Positions 8,841 through 18,241 are shown, counted from the stretch's first letter. The stretch is 64,000 nt of DNA from CBDAPU01 sp965198875 (GCA_965198875.1 CBDAPU010000001.1:1488001-1552000); one strand, 5' to 3'. Numbers and translations: made by a program. The notes: generated from the letters alone by a model not told the origin.

Positions 8841-8955
8841 CGTGCGTCTGAAAATGGCGCTTTTGTGCCGGTGTTTTGTGCTCGCTTTTATCAAACGCCC
8901 GTCTACTTTTTATAAACTGCGCCTTTGGAGAAGCATCACCTTGCGAAGAGAAGGC

Positions 8956-9426
8956 ATGAATCATGTTGAGAGAGGCTCAAGGCGCCAGGTGTGTTCAATC
9001 ATTTTTTTCACAGGTGTGATCGTTGCCCTGAATGTGATGGCGGTTGAGCAAATGGAAGCGGCCTCGGTACAACGGGCGAAGATGAACTATCTGCTGCATT
9101 GCGCCAGTTGTCATCAGATAAACGGCAAAGGCTCGCCAGGCAATGCACCGGATCTGGGTGAGTATCCGGGCAGGTTTGCCCAACATCCCGATGCACGCCC
9201 ATTCCTGGCCCGGGTGCCCGGCTCATCATCCGCCCCCATCTCCGATCAGGCGCTGGCGGATGTGTTGAACTGGATCCTCTATACCATGAACAAGGAGCAA
9301 TTAAGGGCGGATTTCAAGGCATACACGGCGGCCGAAGTGGGCAGGTATCGGAGATCGCCCGTGGTGGAAATAGAAAAAACACGGCGGGCTTTAATTGAAA
9401 AAGTGCAGGGTGATTATGATCGTTGA
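8956..9426 (+). CDS. Small mono-haem c-type cytochrome of the amine dehydrogenase cluster
   Basis: From the ATG at 8956 the protein is 156 residues: a hydrophobic export segment (VCSIIFFTGVIVALNVMAVE), then a single haem-binding CASCH motif and later Met/Pro-containing class I cytochrome features. The frame is open from 8662, but that part is antisense-free shadow of the preceding gene; AGAGAAGG just before 8956 marks the real start. A small periplasmic mono-haem cytochrome directly after the small-subunit gene is what the Alcaligenes aromatic amine (aau) cluster has, so it is probably an electron acceptor or maturation partner. It is not MauG, which has two haems and is much longer. Confidence 0.8.
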   Translation: MNHVERGSRRQVCSIIFFTGVIVALNVMAVEQMEAASVQRAKMNYLLHCASCHQINGKGSPGNAPDLGEYPGRFAQHPDARPFLARVPGSSSAPISDQALADVLNWILYTMNKEQLRADFKAYTAAEVGRYRRSPVVEIEKTRRALIEKVQGDYDR

Positions 9427-9489
9427 GTGCGAGACCGCTGGGGGAGTGATTCTACCGGGGGTGAGGATGGATATGCCCGCTACTATAGA

Positions 9490-9515
9490 AGCCCCGATTT
9501 CTGATGAGAGGGGCT
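9490..9515. terminator. Possible bidirectional terminator hairpin
   Basis: AGCCCC (9490-9495) and GGGGCT (9510-9515) form a 6-bp stem with a 14-base loop between the convergent cytochrome and DUF2783 genes; it overlaps the DUF2783 stop codon. T-runs are short on both sides, so the call is weak. Confidence 0.3.
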
Positions 9516-9714
9516 AGGCGCCTTTTTCTTTTACGTACTCCAGCACTTCATTTAGCACGTCACTGTCACCGATGTGGTTGGCCAGCATCAAGATCACTTT
9601 TGCATTCATCTTGTGACTATCCGCCGAGGATAACCCCTCGTGTAACTCAATCAACCTGGAATAAAAATCATCGGGGTTTTTGATCCCCGGTGCAGTGCGT
9701 AGTTTCCCCGTCAT
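9514..9714 (-). CDS. DUF2783 family small protein
   Basis: The 66-residue protein contains the family hallmarks: NPDDFYSRLIELHEGLS, SHKMNAKVIL and the LANHIGD motif near the end. DUF2783 proteins are usually encoded just after a metallo-beta-lactamase-fold hydrolase, as here, where the hydrolase stop is 17 bases upstream. The function is not established; a partner or regulator of the hydrolase is a reasonable inference. The frame is open to a GTG at 9753 that would overlap the hydrolase; the ATG at 9714 was preferred because it fits family length. Confidence 0.75.
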   Translation of the reverse strand: MTGKLRTAPGIKNPDDFYSRLIELHEGLSSADSHKMNAKVILMLANHIGDSDVLNEVLEYVKEKGA

Positions 9715-9731
9715 TAAATGATTGCGGATTG

Positions 9732-10688
9732 TTATCCTTCCAATGCTTCCCACATTGCGGCGTCACGCTCGGCGGTCCAGATCTGCGGATCGGCAATGCC
9801 GCTGGCAATGTCATAGGCCCTCGCCACATCGAAAGGCAGGCAATGATCGAATATCACCCACTCGCCGAATTCCGGTTTTAACCTGGCGTAGGTGTCCTTA
9901 TAGATCTCTTTTAGGTCTTTCCCTTCACGTTGTCCGGCCTTAACAGATCCGTACATGGCTTCAACAAAAGCGCGCGTACCGTCGATCCCTTCCCGGATCG
10001 TCTCTGGCGTCATCAGCGCATCACCTCGGCCCGGTACGAGCGCAAGCGGATCAAGCGCTGTGATGTTGTCCAAGGTTGCCGGCCAATCCAGCAAATAGGC
10101 GTCGCCAGTGTACGGGGTGGCGCCGTATTCAACCAGATCGCCGCTATACAACACCCGCTCTTTGGGTAACCAGACAACGGTGTCGCCTTTGGTGTGACCG
10201 CGGCCTAATTGCAGGATGTTGATTTCGGTTTTACCCATCCACAGGGTCATTTTTTTGTTAAAGGTGATCGTCGGCCAGGTTAAACCGGGGATGGTTTCAT
10301 GGCCATTGAATAATCTTGGAAAGCGCTCAAACTCCGATTTCCAGTCCTGCTCACCTCGTTCCACGATCAAGTCATAGGTATCCTGGCTGGCGATAATGTG
10401 CTCCGGTGTGTAGGCAGCCGCCCCCAACACGCGCACAGCGTGATAGTGACTCATGATCACATATTTAACCGGCTTGTCTGTGACGGTGCGGATCTTCTCA
10501 ATGACACGCTCGGCCATCAGCGGGGTAGCCTGGGTGTCGATGACCATGACGCCATCATCACCGACGATGACGCCGGTATTGGGATCGCCTTCCGCCGTAT
10601 AGGCGTAGGCATTGTCCGCCAGTTTACTGAAGGTGATCTGTTTCTCGCCCAGGTCCGCCTTGGAGGCAAATTCTTTAACCATTGTCAC
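9732..10688 (-). CDS. MBL-fold metallo-hydrolase with a degenerate metal motif
   Basis: The 318-residue protein follows the metallo-beta-lactamase fold: GVIVGDDGVMVIDTQ near residues 38-53, the metal motif region SHYHAVRVLG at 80-89, the GHTKGD segment with H165, and YSGDLVE with D184. In place of the usual HxHxDH it has H81-x-H83-A-V-R, so the Asp and His that bind the second metal are missing. This points to a one-metal or altered-metal subfamily. It is probably co-transcribed with DUF2783 downstream. The substrate is unknown; quinoprotein-linked relatives exist, but linkage to the amine dehydrogenase cluster is only positional. Confidence 0.85.
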   Translation of the reverse strand: MTMVKEFASKADLGEKQITFSKLADNAYAYTAEGDPNTGVIVGDDGVMVIDTQATPLMAERVIEKIRTVTDKPVKYVIMSHYHAVRVLGAAAYTPEHIIASQDTYDLIVERGEQDWKSEFERFPRLFNGHETIPGLTWPTITFNKKMTLWMGKTEINILQLGRGHTKGDTVVWLPKERVLYSGDLVEYGATPYTGDAYLLDWPATLDNITALDPLALVPGRGDALMTPETIREGIDGTRAFVEAMYGSVKAGQREGKDLKEIYKDTYARLKPEFGEWVIFDHCLPFDVARAYDIASGIADPQIWTAERDAAMWEALEG

Positions 10689-11351
10689 TTAACCTCATGA
10701 TTGAAGTTATCGGGTTTGTGTATTCTCTCAACATAGTGTATGGATTTCCGCCCACATGTACAGGTACAAATGTAGCGGTAGAAAAAGCGATGCCCGGATG
10801 GGGTGTTGGCTTCGGATCAAAGCGCAGATCATACGGAAAGCCATTCATTTTGAGTGGTAGTCGATCAGACAGAGAGAGAATGCAAAGCTGGGGAGCCTGC
10901 GCCAGGCGGATGCCGTTAAGTCATACGTTCAGAGACGAGGCGGGCGGTCGCAGCCTGGCGAGAGCGTCATCTTCATGGCCGGGTGCTGTTAAGGGCATCC
11001 CATGAATGTGCGCTGTTCGAAAGGCATAGATGACTAGCGAGTCAGGTTTTGTTATAAGCCTGATGTTGGTATGCATCCACAGTGGTTGGGCCATTTCCAA
11101 ATCCGGACTATTCCTTTGCCAGGCGCGTGGCTCAACCTCTAATAAGAGCGGCAGAAGCCTCTAATTGGATAACCGGTGAGTTGATATGGCGCTCGCTTTC
11201 TCCTTGCGGGCAGTGCAATCTGTTTTTAGGCTTATCAATGACATCAAAGGGTGATCGCTCAACTCGCTGGTGATTAATTCCCATATTTGAAGGCCTATGT
11301 GCATGACAATCTGAGTTTGGAATTTGATGAAAACAACCCTCCAGAGCGTTG
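10689..11351. other. Gene-poor stretch between metallo-hydrolase and relic hsdM
   Basis: These 663 bases hold only short ORFs without family features or ribosome-binding sites. The region borders the broken end of the hsdM fragment, so it probably includes sequence joined by the deletion that removed the rest of hsdM and hsdS. No repeat or RNA gene was seen. Confidence 0.45.
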
Positions 11352-11750
11352 TTATGTTTGTATGAGTATCAACGACAATAGACACCAAAACCGCAACCGA
11401 AGGTCGGAGTTTGTCAGGAAGTGAGCGAGCGTGGTTTTGAAGATCTCCCGGAACAGCTCCGGCGCCGATGGATGAGTGTAGAGGTTTTCTATGGCTTCGC
11501 TGTAGCATTGCACTTTTTGCATTCCGCTCAGCTTGGGATCAAATAAATACTTCCAGGCGTATTTTTCAAACTCGCCGACAAAAAAAGACGCTTTGCCGCC
11601 CATCTCAAGGGATTGCTGATCCATATCATCCATGAATTTGTAGATCAGCCCGATGGTGATCTGCTCCGCCTGGCTTTTGGGGTCCGGCACTTTGCCAACG
11701 AGAATATCTCGCAAAGCATCGATGCGTCTTTTGGTTGCGCTATCCAACAT
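11352..11750 (-). pseudogene. hsdM: hsdM fragment: N-terminus of a type I N6-adenine DNA methyltransferase
   Basis: From the ATG at 11750, about 118 residues match the N-terminal helical domain of HsdM: MLDSATKRRIDALRDILVG, SQAEQITIGLIYKFMDDMD and FFVGEFEKYAWKYLF. After the FREIFK segment (about 11420) similarity stops and the frame runs into an unrelated tail ending at 11352. The catalytic NPPF and SAM-binding motifs are absent, so no methyltransferase can be made. The start overlaps the end of hsdR by 11 bases, showing the original operon order R-M. Confidence 0.8.
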
Positions 11751-14199
11751 GGGCGAGTCTCTCCAGATCAACGTGCCGGCGGATGTAGGCGGGGATGTCG
11801 GTGCGTAATGCCGGGGGTAGCGCCTGGAAGACGATGCCGGATGGGTGAGTATTGAGAGCGGCAAACTCTCGGCTATCGATGATCGCCCGGTACTCCTCAT
11901 CCCCGGCGTAGGCTTCAAAGAACTCGCGCACATCGTTGTAAACCGCATCATCGGGGTGCAACGCCCTGTCTAATTTATCAAACTCATCATCCAGACAGGC
12001 CTGTTTTGACGGGATGCTTGGGATATGCCCGAAGACATACAGCAATAGCTCATCCACTGTCAGGCGCCTATCCAGCCCCAGGGATTTTCTCAGTTTTTCC
12101 AGCGTGAAGTAGGCTGTCGGTTTGTCCTGGATATTATCTTGCAGATAGGTTTCTGCATCCTTGAAGTTTTGTTGCCTCACCCATTCTGCAATGGTTTTAT
12201 TCTCACGTATTTGTTGCTCAAAAGAGCGGTAGAGCTGTCTGTCAACCTTCATGCCCTGATCAGAAATGATGATTTCCCGCAATGTCGCCAGCGGATCGGG
12301 CACTGTGCTGATGGCCATATCAATGGGCGATGATGGCTCTTCGCTGGCGCCAGCGCCCCCTGTGGGCAATGCCAGCACGGCGTCATAGTCGAAGCCTGTT
12401 TCAAAATAGTCGTAGTTGCCGAAGAAGTCGAATAACAGGAATTGCTGTTTCCGGGGTTCGATGTAATCCGGTATTTCCGATGCGCTGATCCAGCCTTGAG
12501 AGAAGTCCTGCCGACGGGTGCCCCTGCCTTTCATTTGCACGAACTCACTGGCGGAGAAGATCGGGCGCATCATGCAGATATTGAGAATATCGGTGCAGTC
12601 ATAGCCGGTCGTCATCATGCCCACAGTGACGCACACCCGCGTTCGGGAGGTTTTGTAGGCGGGATCATGTTGTGATTCACCATCGAGTTTGTTGTTGCGA
12701 AAATCAACGGTCATCTGTTGGGCGTGGTTGATGTTTGACGTCACCTGCACGGCGAAGTTTGAATGGTACTGGTTTGGGAAGGCGCTGTCGGCCATCACAT
12801 TCAGGAGCTGCGTTATCCTGGCGGCATGGTTTTGGGATCTGCAAAACACCAGGGTCTTGCCGATCTCGCTCGTGTAAGGATCGCCCATGGCGTACTTGAT
12901 GAAGATCTCACAAAATCGCCTGTTGGTGTTCTCTGAGAAAAACCGCTTTTCAAAATCCTGGCGGGTGAAGGTCTCTTCAGCATCATTGCCCCGCTCATCA
13001 ACACCTTGAAAAAAATACCCCTGCTCTGACAGCAACGCCGTGGTGATGTCGGTTTTTACATTGATGATTTTGGGATTGATGAGATAGCCGTCTCTCACCC
13101 CGTCTTGCAGGGTATAGCGAAAAGTCGGCTCGCTGCTCTCACAGCCGAAGGTGGTGTAGGTATCCAGCAGCAGGCATCTTTCCAGTTGTAGCGGGTGATG
13201 CTCACTGAGTGAGGCGACATCGACCGCCTTCAAATAGTCTTTGGGGGTTGCCGTTAGCCCCAGCTTGAAGCCGATGAAATACTCAAACACCTTGCGGCTT
13301 CTCACCCTCAGGGAGCGGTGCGCCTCATCGGAGATCACCAGTTGAAAATCATCAGGGCGGAACACTTTGCAGTATTGGTTGCGGTGATATAAGGACTGCA
13401 CGGTTGACACCACGATCTCCGCCCTTCTCCAGTCCGCCTGATTCTCTTTCCAGATCAGGGTTTCAAAGTCGTTTTTAAGGGCGGCGTCAAATGCTTTCTA
13501 TGCCTGGGTTTGTAGCTCAATGCGATCCACCAGGAACAGCGCCCGCTTCACATGGTAGAGCCGCAGAAACAGCTTGATGATGCTGGATGCGATAAGCGTC
13601 TTGCCGGTGCCTGTGGCCATTTCCAGCAAGAAGCGTTCATCACCTGCTTTAATGCTCCGTTGCACGGCCTTGACCGCCTTTAATTGATACTCGCGCAGCA
13701 GTTTGAGTTGCTTGTCTTTGAGAAATGCCGCGCGCTGGTTCTCATCCCGATAGCGGGGATGGCCTGCAAAGTTTGGGAATTGGGTCAGGGCGATATAATC
13801 CTTGCCAATGTCTTCATGTGCATATCTCGGTGGATTGAAAGCGGATTCTCTGAGCTCAAGATGCGCCTGGGTGGGGAAGCTGTCAATGGCGGTGGGATTG
13901 CCTTGCTCCAGGTCCCAGAGGTAATGCCTAAGGCTATTGGAGAGGATCACGAAGCGGCAAGCAAGTGCTTTCGCATAGTCCCTTGCCTGCTCTTTACCGA
14001 CAAGGGGATCGAGCAGTTCTTTTTTCGCTTCGATAATACAAAGGGGAAAGCCGTGGCTGTCATTGAGAACATAATCGGCAAGCCCCGCCTGGTTCTGCAT
14101 TTCAGTATCCACATTCACGAGGCCGGCATCCCCGGGCAACATCCAATCTGATTCTCGGAGTAATTTATCAATGACGATACGTGCGTTTGCTTCGGACAT
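11740..14199 (-). pseudogene. hsdR: hsdR: type I restriction endonuclease subunit with an in-frame amber codon
   Basis: The frame reads as one EcoEI-type HsdR of about 820 codons except for TAG at 13500-13498 (codon 234). Before it are the nuclease-type N-terminal region (IIEAKKEL) and Walker A ATGTGKT; after it, in the same frame, KAFDAALKNDFETLIW, the helicase DEAH box (SDEAHRS), LGLTATP and GMMTTGYDC motifs, the KGRGTRR motif and a complete EcoEI C-terminal domain. The codon replaced lies in the segment after LVDRIELQTQA, where relatives have lysine. Because hsdM downstream is truncated and hsdS is missing, this is most simply a relic; amber suppression is an unlikely alternative. The intact rest suggests recent inactivation. 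Confidence 0.88.
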
Positions 14200-14702
14200 G
14201 GGGGGGAGTTTATCTTTAACTTATCGCGATTACTTCTGCTTGTGAAAAAGGCGTTTTGTCACTTTTGCTGGGGGTGAGCTGCTTTATTCCACCGAAGCTA
14301 CGTCTTCTTCAGGACTGGCGAGTTGTATGAGTTAAGCGCCTATCACCCCTTTCGCTATGGTTGATCCCATCCTGCACCGGGGTTTGTCATCTCCATCCTT
14401 TGTGCACACGCAGGCGGTGTATTGTTCATGCTCGCTTTTATCACCTGGCTGTCTATGTGATAAAAACCGTTGATCCACAACATCCAGGCAGTGATATGAC
14501 CCTCGCTTTCAGTCTTCGATGGGTACGACAGGCATTTCAACTCATACACCCGCTCCAATCAATTTCATACAAAAGCAACTACCACCAAGCACAGCGCTTA
14601 CATCGTATGGCAATGAGATGCGGTCTTAAAAATATCGGCTACAGATGGACGGCGCGTTAAAAAAAATCAGGATTAAAGAAGCCAGCCCCGCAACTGGCAC
14701 TT
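14200..14702. other. Intergenic stretch, nothing recognised
   Basis: About 500 bases between the hsdR start and the leuD stop. It should hold the former hsdR promoter. Short ORFs on both strands lack ribosome-binding sites and family features. A weak hairpin near 14681-14698 follows leuD. Confidence 0.45.
14661..14698 (-). terminator. Weak candidate terminator after leuD
   Basis: On the minus strand GCCAG (14698-14694 region) pairs with CTGGC (14685-14681), giving a 5-bp stem and 8-base loop, followed by a T-rich stretch with eight T at about 14667-14660. The stem is short and the T-run is 14 bases away. Confidence 0.3.
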
Positions 14703-15353
14703 TCATTGCTGAACATCCGGGAATAACCAGGGCGTCTCTTTCGCCCTTCGCCGCTCATAGGCTTTAATGGCGTCACTGTCTTTTAACGTCACGCCGATAT
14801 CATCCAGTCCTTTTAGCAATCTCTCTTTTAAGGCGGCGTCCATGTCAAATGTGATCTCATCAGCCGAAGGGGTCGTGATTGTTTGTCGCTCTAAATCCAC
14901 ATTGAGCCGATAACCCTCATTGGCTTTAACCTCCTTAAACAGACGCGCTTCGGTTTGTGTATCCACGACAATGGTTAATAAGCCATTTTTACCCGCGTTG
15001 GAGAGAAATATCTCACCGAAGCTCGATGCGATCACACAGCGAAAACCGTATTCATACAATGCCCAGACGGCATGCTCTCTGGATGAACCACAGCCAAAAT
15101 TTTCCCGTGCGAGTAAAATTTCCGCACCCTGATAACGGGGCTGGTTCAACACAAAATCATCACGCAGTGGACGATGGCTGCAATCCTGCTCAGGCTCACC
15201 CACATCAAGATAACGCCAGGCGTCAAACAAATTAGGGCCGAAACCACTACGCTTTATGGACTTTAAGAATTGCTTGGGGATGATCGCATCCGTGTCTACG
15301 TTCGACCGATCCATTGGGACCACCAGGCCATGGAGAGTCTTAAACGGCTGCAT
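14703..15353 (-). CDS. leuD: 3-isopropylmalate dehydratase small subunit
   Basis: The 216-residue protein is the small subunit of isopropylmalate isomerase in leucine synthesis. It opens with a family-typical LVVPMDRSNVDTDAIIPKQFLK and holds the substrate-specificity segment LARENFGCGSSREHAVWAL. Length fits LeuD. Its ATG overlaps the leuC stop by one base (TGATG), so the two subunits are translationally coupled. leuA and leuB are not in the window. Confidence 0.96.
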   Translation of the reverse strand: MQPFKTLHGLVVPMDRSNVDTDAIIPKQFLKSIKRSGFGPNLFDAWRYLDVGEPEQDCSHRPLRDDFVLNQPRYQGAEILLARENFGCGSSREHAVWALYEYGFRCVIASSFGEIFLSNAGKNGLLTIVVDTQTEARLFKEVKANEGYRLNVDLERQTITTPSADEITFDMDAALKERLLKGLDDIGVTLKDSDAIKAYERRRAKETPWLFPDVQQ

Positions 15354-16756
15354 CAGATGAGCTCGCGCACATCGATAAAATGCCCGGCGATAGCCGCCGC
15401 CGCCGCCATGGCCGGGCTGACCAAATGGGTTCTGCCACCTGCCCCCTGTCTGCCTTCAAAGTTTCGGTTGGACGTCGAGGCACAGCGCTCGCCGGCATTT
15501 AAGCGATCTTCATTCATTCCCAAACACATGGAACAACCGGGTTCACGCCAATCAAACCCGGCGTCAGTGAATACCCTGTCCAGCCCTTCTTCTTGCGCCT
15601 GCTTCTTAACAAGGCCGGAGCCGGGCACCACCAGCGCTTCCTTGATGTTGTTCGCTATCGTCTTCCCCCTCACCACCCTGGCGGCATCTCTTAGGTCTTC
15701 AATACGCGAATTGGTACAGGAGCCAATAAAGATTTTATCCAGCTCAATATCAACCATCGCCGTCCCCGGTTGCAGGTCCATATACGTCAACGCATTTCTC
15801 ACCCCTTCTCTTTTTATGGCGTCCGTTTCCTGATCGGGATCGGGTATGACGGCATTAACCGGCGCCACCATTTCAGGTGAGGTACCCCAGGTAACACAAG
15901 GCTGAACAGCATCGCCGTCAACATCCACGGTTGCATCAAAGGCGGCGCCATCATCGCTATGTAACGCTTGCCAGACGGCGAGCGCCTTGTCCCAGTCGGC
16001 TCCTTTCGGCGCCAATGGGCGGCCCTTAACATAGTCGATCGTCGTCTCATCAACGGCGATCACACCTGAACGGGCGCCGGCTTCAATGGCCATATTGCAC
16101 ACCGTCATGCGCCCCTCCATGGATAACGCTTCAATACCACCCCCGGCGAACTCCATCACAAACCCGGTCCCACCTGCCGTACCGAGCTGAGCAATGATAT
16201 GCAAAATGAGATCTTTGGCGGTGACGCCCGTTGTGAGTCGATTGCGAACACGGATCAACATGTTCTTTGATTTTTTCAACACCAGGGTTTGGGTCGCCAA
16301 CACATGCTCCACTTCCGATGTCCCGATGCCAAAGGCCAGGGCGCCCAAAGCGCCGTTGGTGGTCGTATGGGAGTCACCACAGACAATGGTCATCCCCGGC
16401 AAACAGGCGCCCTGCTCCGGCCCCGTCACATGCACGATCCCCTGACGTTCATCAAACAACCCTATATAAGGTATGTGCCACGCCTTGACATTCTCATCGA
16501 GTGTATCCAGTTGCCTCCTGGAAACAGGATCGTTAATGAGCCGTCTGTTGCGGGTAGGCACATTATGATCCGGCACGGCCAGACTGGCCGCCTCACGCCA
16601 GGGCCTGCGCCCCGCCAGCCTTAACCCTTCAAAGGCCTGTGGTGAGGTGACTTCATGGAGTAGTTGTTTATCAATGTAGAGCAGGGCGGCGCCGTTATCG
16701 TATTCTTTAACAACATGTGCGTCCCATAATTTGTCATAAAGTGTTTTAGCTGCCAT
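15353..16756 (-). CDS. leuC: 3-isopropylmalate dehydratase large subunit
   Basis: The 467-residue aconitase-family protein isomerises 2-isopropylmalate to 3-isopropylmalate with LeuD. It starts MAAKTLYDKLWDAHVV, has VCGDSHTTTNGALGALAFGIG, and contains the three [4Fe-4S] cysteines in FIGSCTNSRIEDL and EPGCSMCLGMN. Length is standard. It is the first gene of a leuCD pair; the promoter must lie in the short divergent region to 16912. No leader peptide rich in leucine codons was noticed. Confidence 0.97.
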   Translation of the reverse strand: MAAKTLYDKLWDAHVVKEYDNGAALLYIDKQLLHEVTSPQAFEGLRLAGRRPWREAASLAVPDHNVPTRNRRLINDPVSRRQLDTLDENVKAWHIPYIGLFDERQGIVHVTGPEQGACLPGMTIVCGDSHTTTNGALGALAFGIGTSEVEHVLATQTLVLKKSKNMLIRVRNRLTTGVTAKDLILHIIAQLGTAGGTGFVMEFAGGGIEALSMEGRMTVCNMAIEAGARSGVIAVDETTIDYVKGRPLAPKGADWDKALAVWQALHSDDGAAFDATVDVDGDAVQPCVTWGTSPEMVAPVNAVIPDPDQETDAIKREGVRNALTYMDLQPGTAMVDIELDKIFIGSCTNSRIEDLRDAARVVRGKTIANNIKEALVVPGSGLVKKQAQEEGLDRVFTDAGFDWREPGCSMCLGMNEDRLNAGERCASTSNRNFEGRQGAGGRTHLVSPAMAAAAAIAGHFIDVRELI

Positions 16757-16911
16757 TTCTCTCTATCGCAATGATGGTTATTAAGGGCGCTTTCGCCCAT
16801 GATCAACCACCCCCGGCTTGTTGCAGACATCCTCAAGGGTGGCAGGCATCTCTTCTCCGGCTTTGACTGATTATTGCATCTGTGCATTCCAAATGGGTTA
16901 TCATCGCCCCG

Positions 16912-17227
16912 TGTGCATTATATCCATGACCCGCTGAGCGGCCGACCGATCACGCACAAGCTGGCCGCCGTGACCGTGCTGCACGCATCCGCCAGCATGG
17001 CCGATGGCCTGGCCACCGCCCTGCTGGTCATGGGACTGGAAGCAGGATACACACTGGCCGAGCGGGAAAACCTGGCCGCCCTGTTTATCTACAAAACGGA
17101 TACGGGCTTTCAGGAGCGCTTCAGCCCCGCATTTAGGCCATACCTGAGGCCGAAGTCGGGGCAGGCGTGCCGAAGTTCAGTCAAACCTCAAGTCGTTAAG
17201 TCGCCAGTACGCCTCGCTGTCCTTTAA
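16912..17227 (+). pseudogene. apbE: apbE fragment: C-terminal part of FAD:protein FMN transferase
   Basis: Reading from 16912, VHYIHDPLSGRPITH, AVTVLHASASMADGLATAL and ERENLAALFIYK match the C-terminal third of ApbE, which attaches FMN to proteins such as NqrB/NqrC and RnfG. The N-terminal two-thirds with the FAD-binding residues are absent, and the frame upstream (to 16874) is unrelated. Similarity ends near RPYL at about 17150; the last residues overlap the end of the antisense ankyrin gene. It is therefore a truncated remnant. Confidence 0.8.
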
Positions 17228-18241
17228 GGCTGCATTGTCTTTCATGTAGTCCAGGGCCGTTTTCCCCGCAGCGCTTTTAAGCTGCGGATCAGCGCCGTTT
17301 TCCAAAAGCGTACTGATTATCTCCGGATTTTTGTTGCGGGATGCCGCCGCTATCAGCGCTGTCCAGCCATCCTCCGCCCTTGCATTGACCTCGGCGCCGT
17401 GTGCAAGCAGCGTGCTGATCACCTCCGGGTTTTCGTTGTTGAATGCCGCCAACATCAGCGCCGTGCTGCCGCCCTCAGTCCTTGCCTTGACCTCGGCGCC
17501 GTGTGCAATCAGCGCGCTGATCACCTTCGGATTTTCGTTGCTGCCTGCCGCCCACATCAGCGCCGTAAAGCCGCCCTCATCCCTTGCCTTGATCTTGGCG
17601 CCGTGTGCAAGCAGCGTGCTGATCACCTCGGGATTTTTGTTGTACCGTGCCGCCCGCATCAGTGCCGTAAAGCCGCCCTCATCCCTTGCCTTGACCTCGG
17701 CGCCGTGTGCAATCAGCGTGCTGATCACCTTCGGATTTTCGTTGCCCACTGCCGCCAACATCAGTGCCGTCAAGCCGCCCTCAGCCCTTGCCTTGACCTC
17801 GGCGCCGTGTGCAAGCAGCGTGCTGATCACCGCGTTTTCGTTGCCCACTGCCGCCTCCATCAGTGCCGTTAAGCCTAACTTATTCCTTGCATTGACCTCG
17901 GCGCCGTGTGCAAGCAGCGTGCTGATCACCGCCGGGTTTTTGTTAATCCTTGCCGCCCACATCAGCACTGTCCAGCCGCGCTTATCCCTTGCATTGACCT
18001 CGGCGCCGTGTGCAAGCAGCGTGCTGATCACCTTCGGATTTTCGTTGCTGCCTGCCGCCGACATCAGCACCGTCCAACCGCCCTCAGTCCTCGCCTTGAC
18101 ATCAGCGCCATTTTGGATGGCCTGTTCAATATCGGCAACACTGGCGGCTTGCAGAAAACCCGTATCAAGCAAGGGGTTTGCCCTGGATGATGCTGAGCAC
18201 AGCAGACAGAATACCAGGGTGAGCAGGGTCATTTTTTTCAT
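17177..18241 (-). CDS. Secreted or periplasmic ankyrin-repeat protein
   Basis: The 354-residue protein has a signal peptide MKKMTLLTLVFCLLCSASSRA and then about nine ankyrin repeats of 33-34 residues, each with G-x-TALMxAA and NPKVISTLLAHGAEV-like helices. Repeats are nearly identical, down to the DNA, with one shortened by a residue (NENAVISTL). Ankyrin repeats bind other proteins; in bacteria exported versions may act in the periplasm or on hosts, but nothing here identifies a partner. It lies between two broken genes (apbE and yajQ), as if inserted or rearranged there. Confidence 0.9.
   Translation of the reverse strand: MKKMTLLTLVFCLLCSASSRANPLLDTGFLQAASVADIEQAIQNGADVKARTEGGWTVLMSAAGSNENPKVISTLLAHGAEVNARDKRGWTVLMWAARINKNPAVISTLLAHGAEVNARNKLGLTALMEAAVGNENAVISTLLAHGAEVKARAEGGLTALMLAAVGNENPKVISTLIAHGAEVKARDEGGFTALMRAARYNKNPEVISTLLAHGAKIKARDEGGFTALMWAAGSNENPKVISALIAHGAEVKARTEGGSTALMLAAFNNENPEVISTLLAHGAEVNARAEDGWTALIAAASRNKNPEIISTLLENGADPQLKSAAGKTALDYMKDNAALKDSEAYWRLNDLRFD
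17300..18110 (-). repeat. Tandem ~99-102-bp DNA repeats inside the ankyrin gene
   Basis: A block with the core CGGCGCCGTGTGCAAGCAGC (plus strand) recurs about eight times at 99-102-bp spacing, each followed by a variant of a GTGCTGATCACC segment. The repeats encode the ankyrin units. Near-identity at DNA level suggests recent duplication or ongoing gene conversion. Confidence 0.85.

Noticed and set aside
8358..8894. 178-codon minus-strand frame over the TTQ subunit gene
   Set aside because: The plus-strand gene has TTQ residues at the right spacing and family motifs; the minus frame has no features.
10682..11005. 107-codon plus-strand frame after the metallo-hydrolase start
   Set aside because: No recognisable features; the region is better read as non-coding.
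14361..14660. 99-codon plus-strand frame between hsdR and leuD
   Set aside because: No family features, no ribosome-binding site, and an overlapping frame on the other strand of similar quality.
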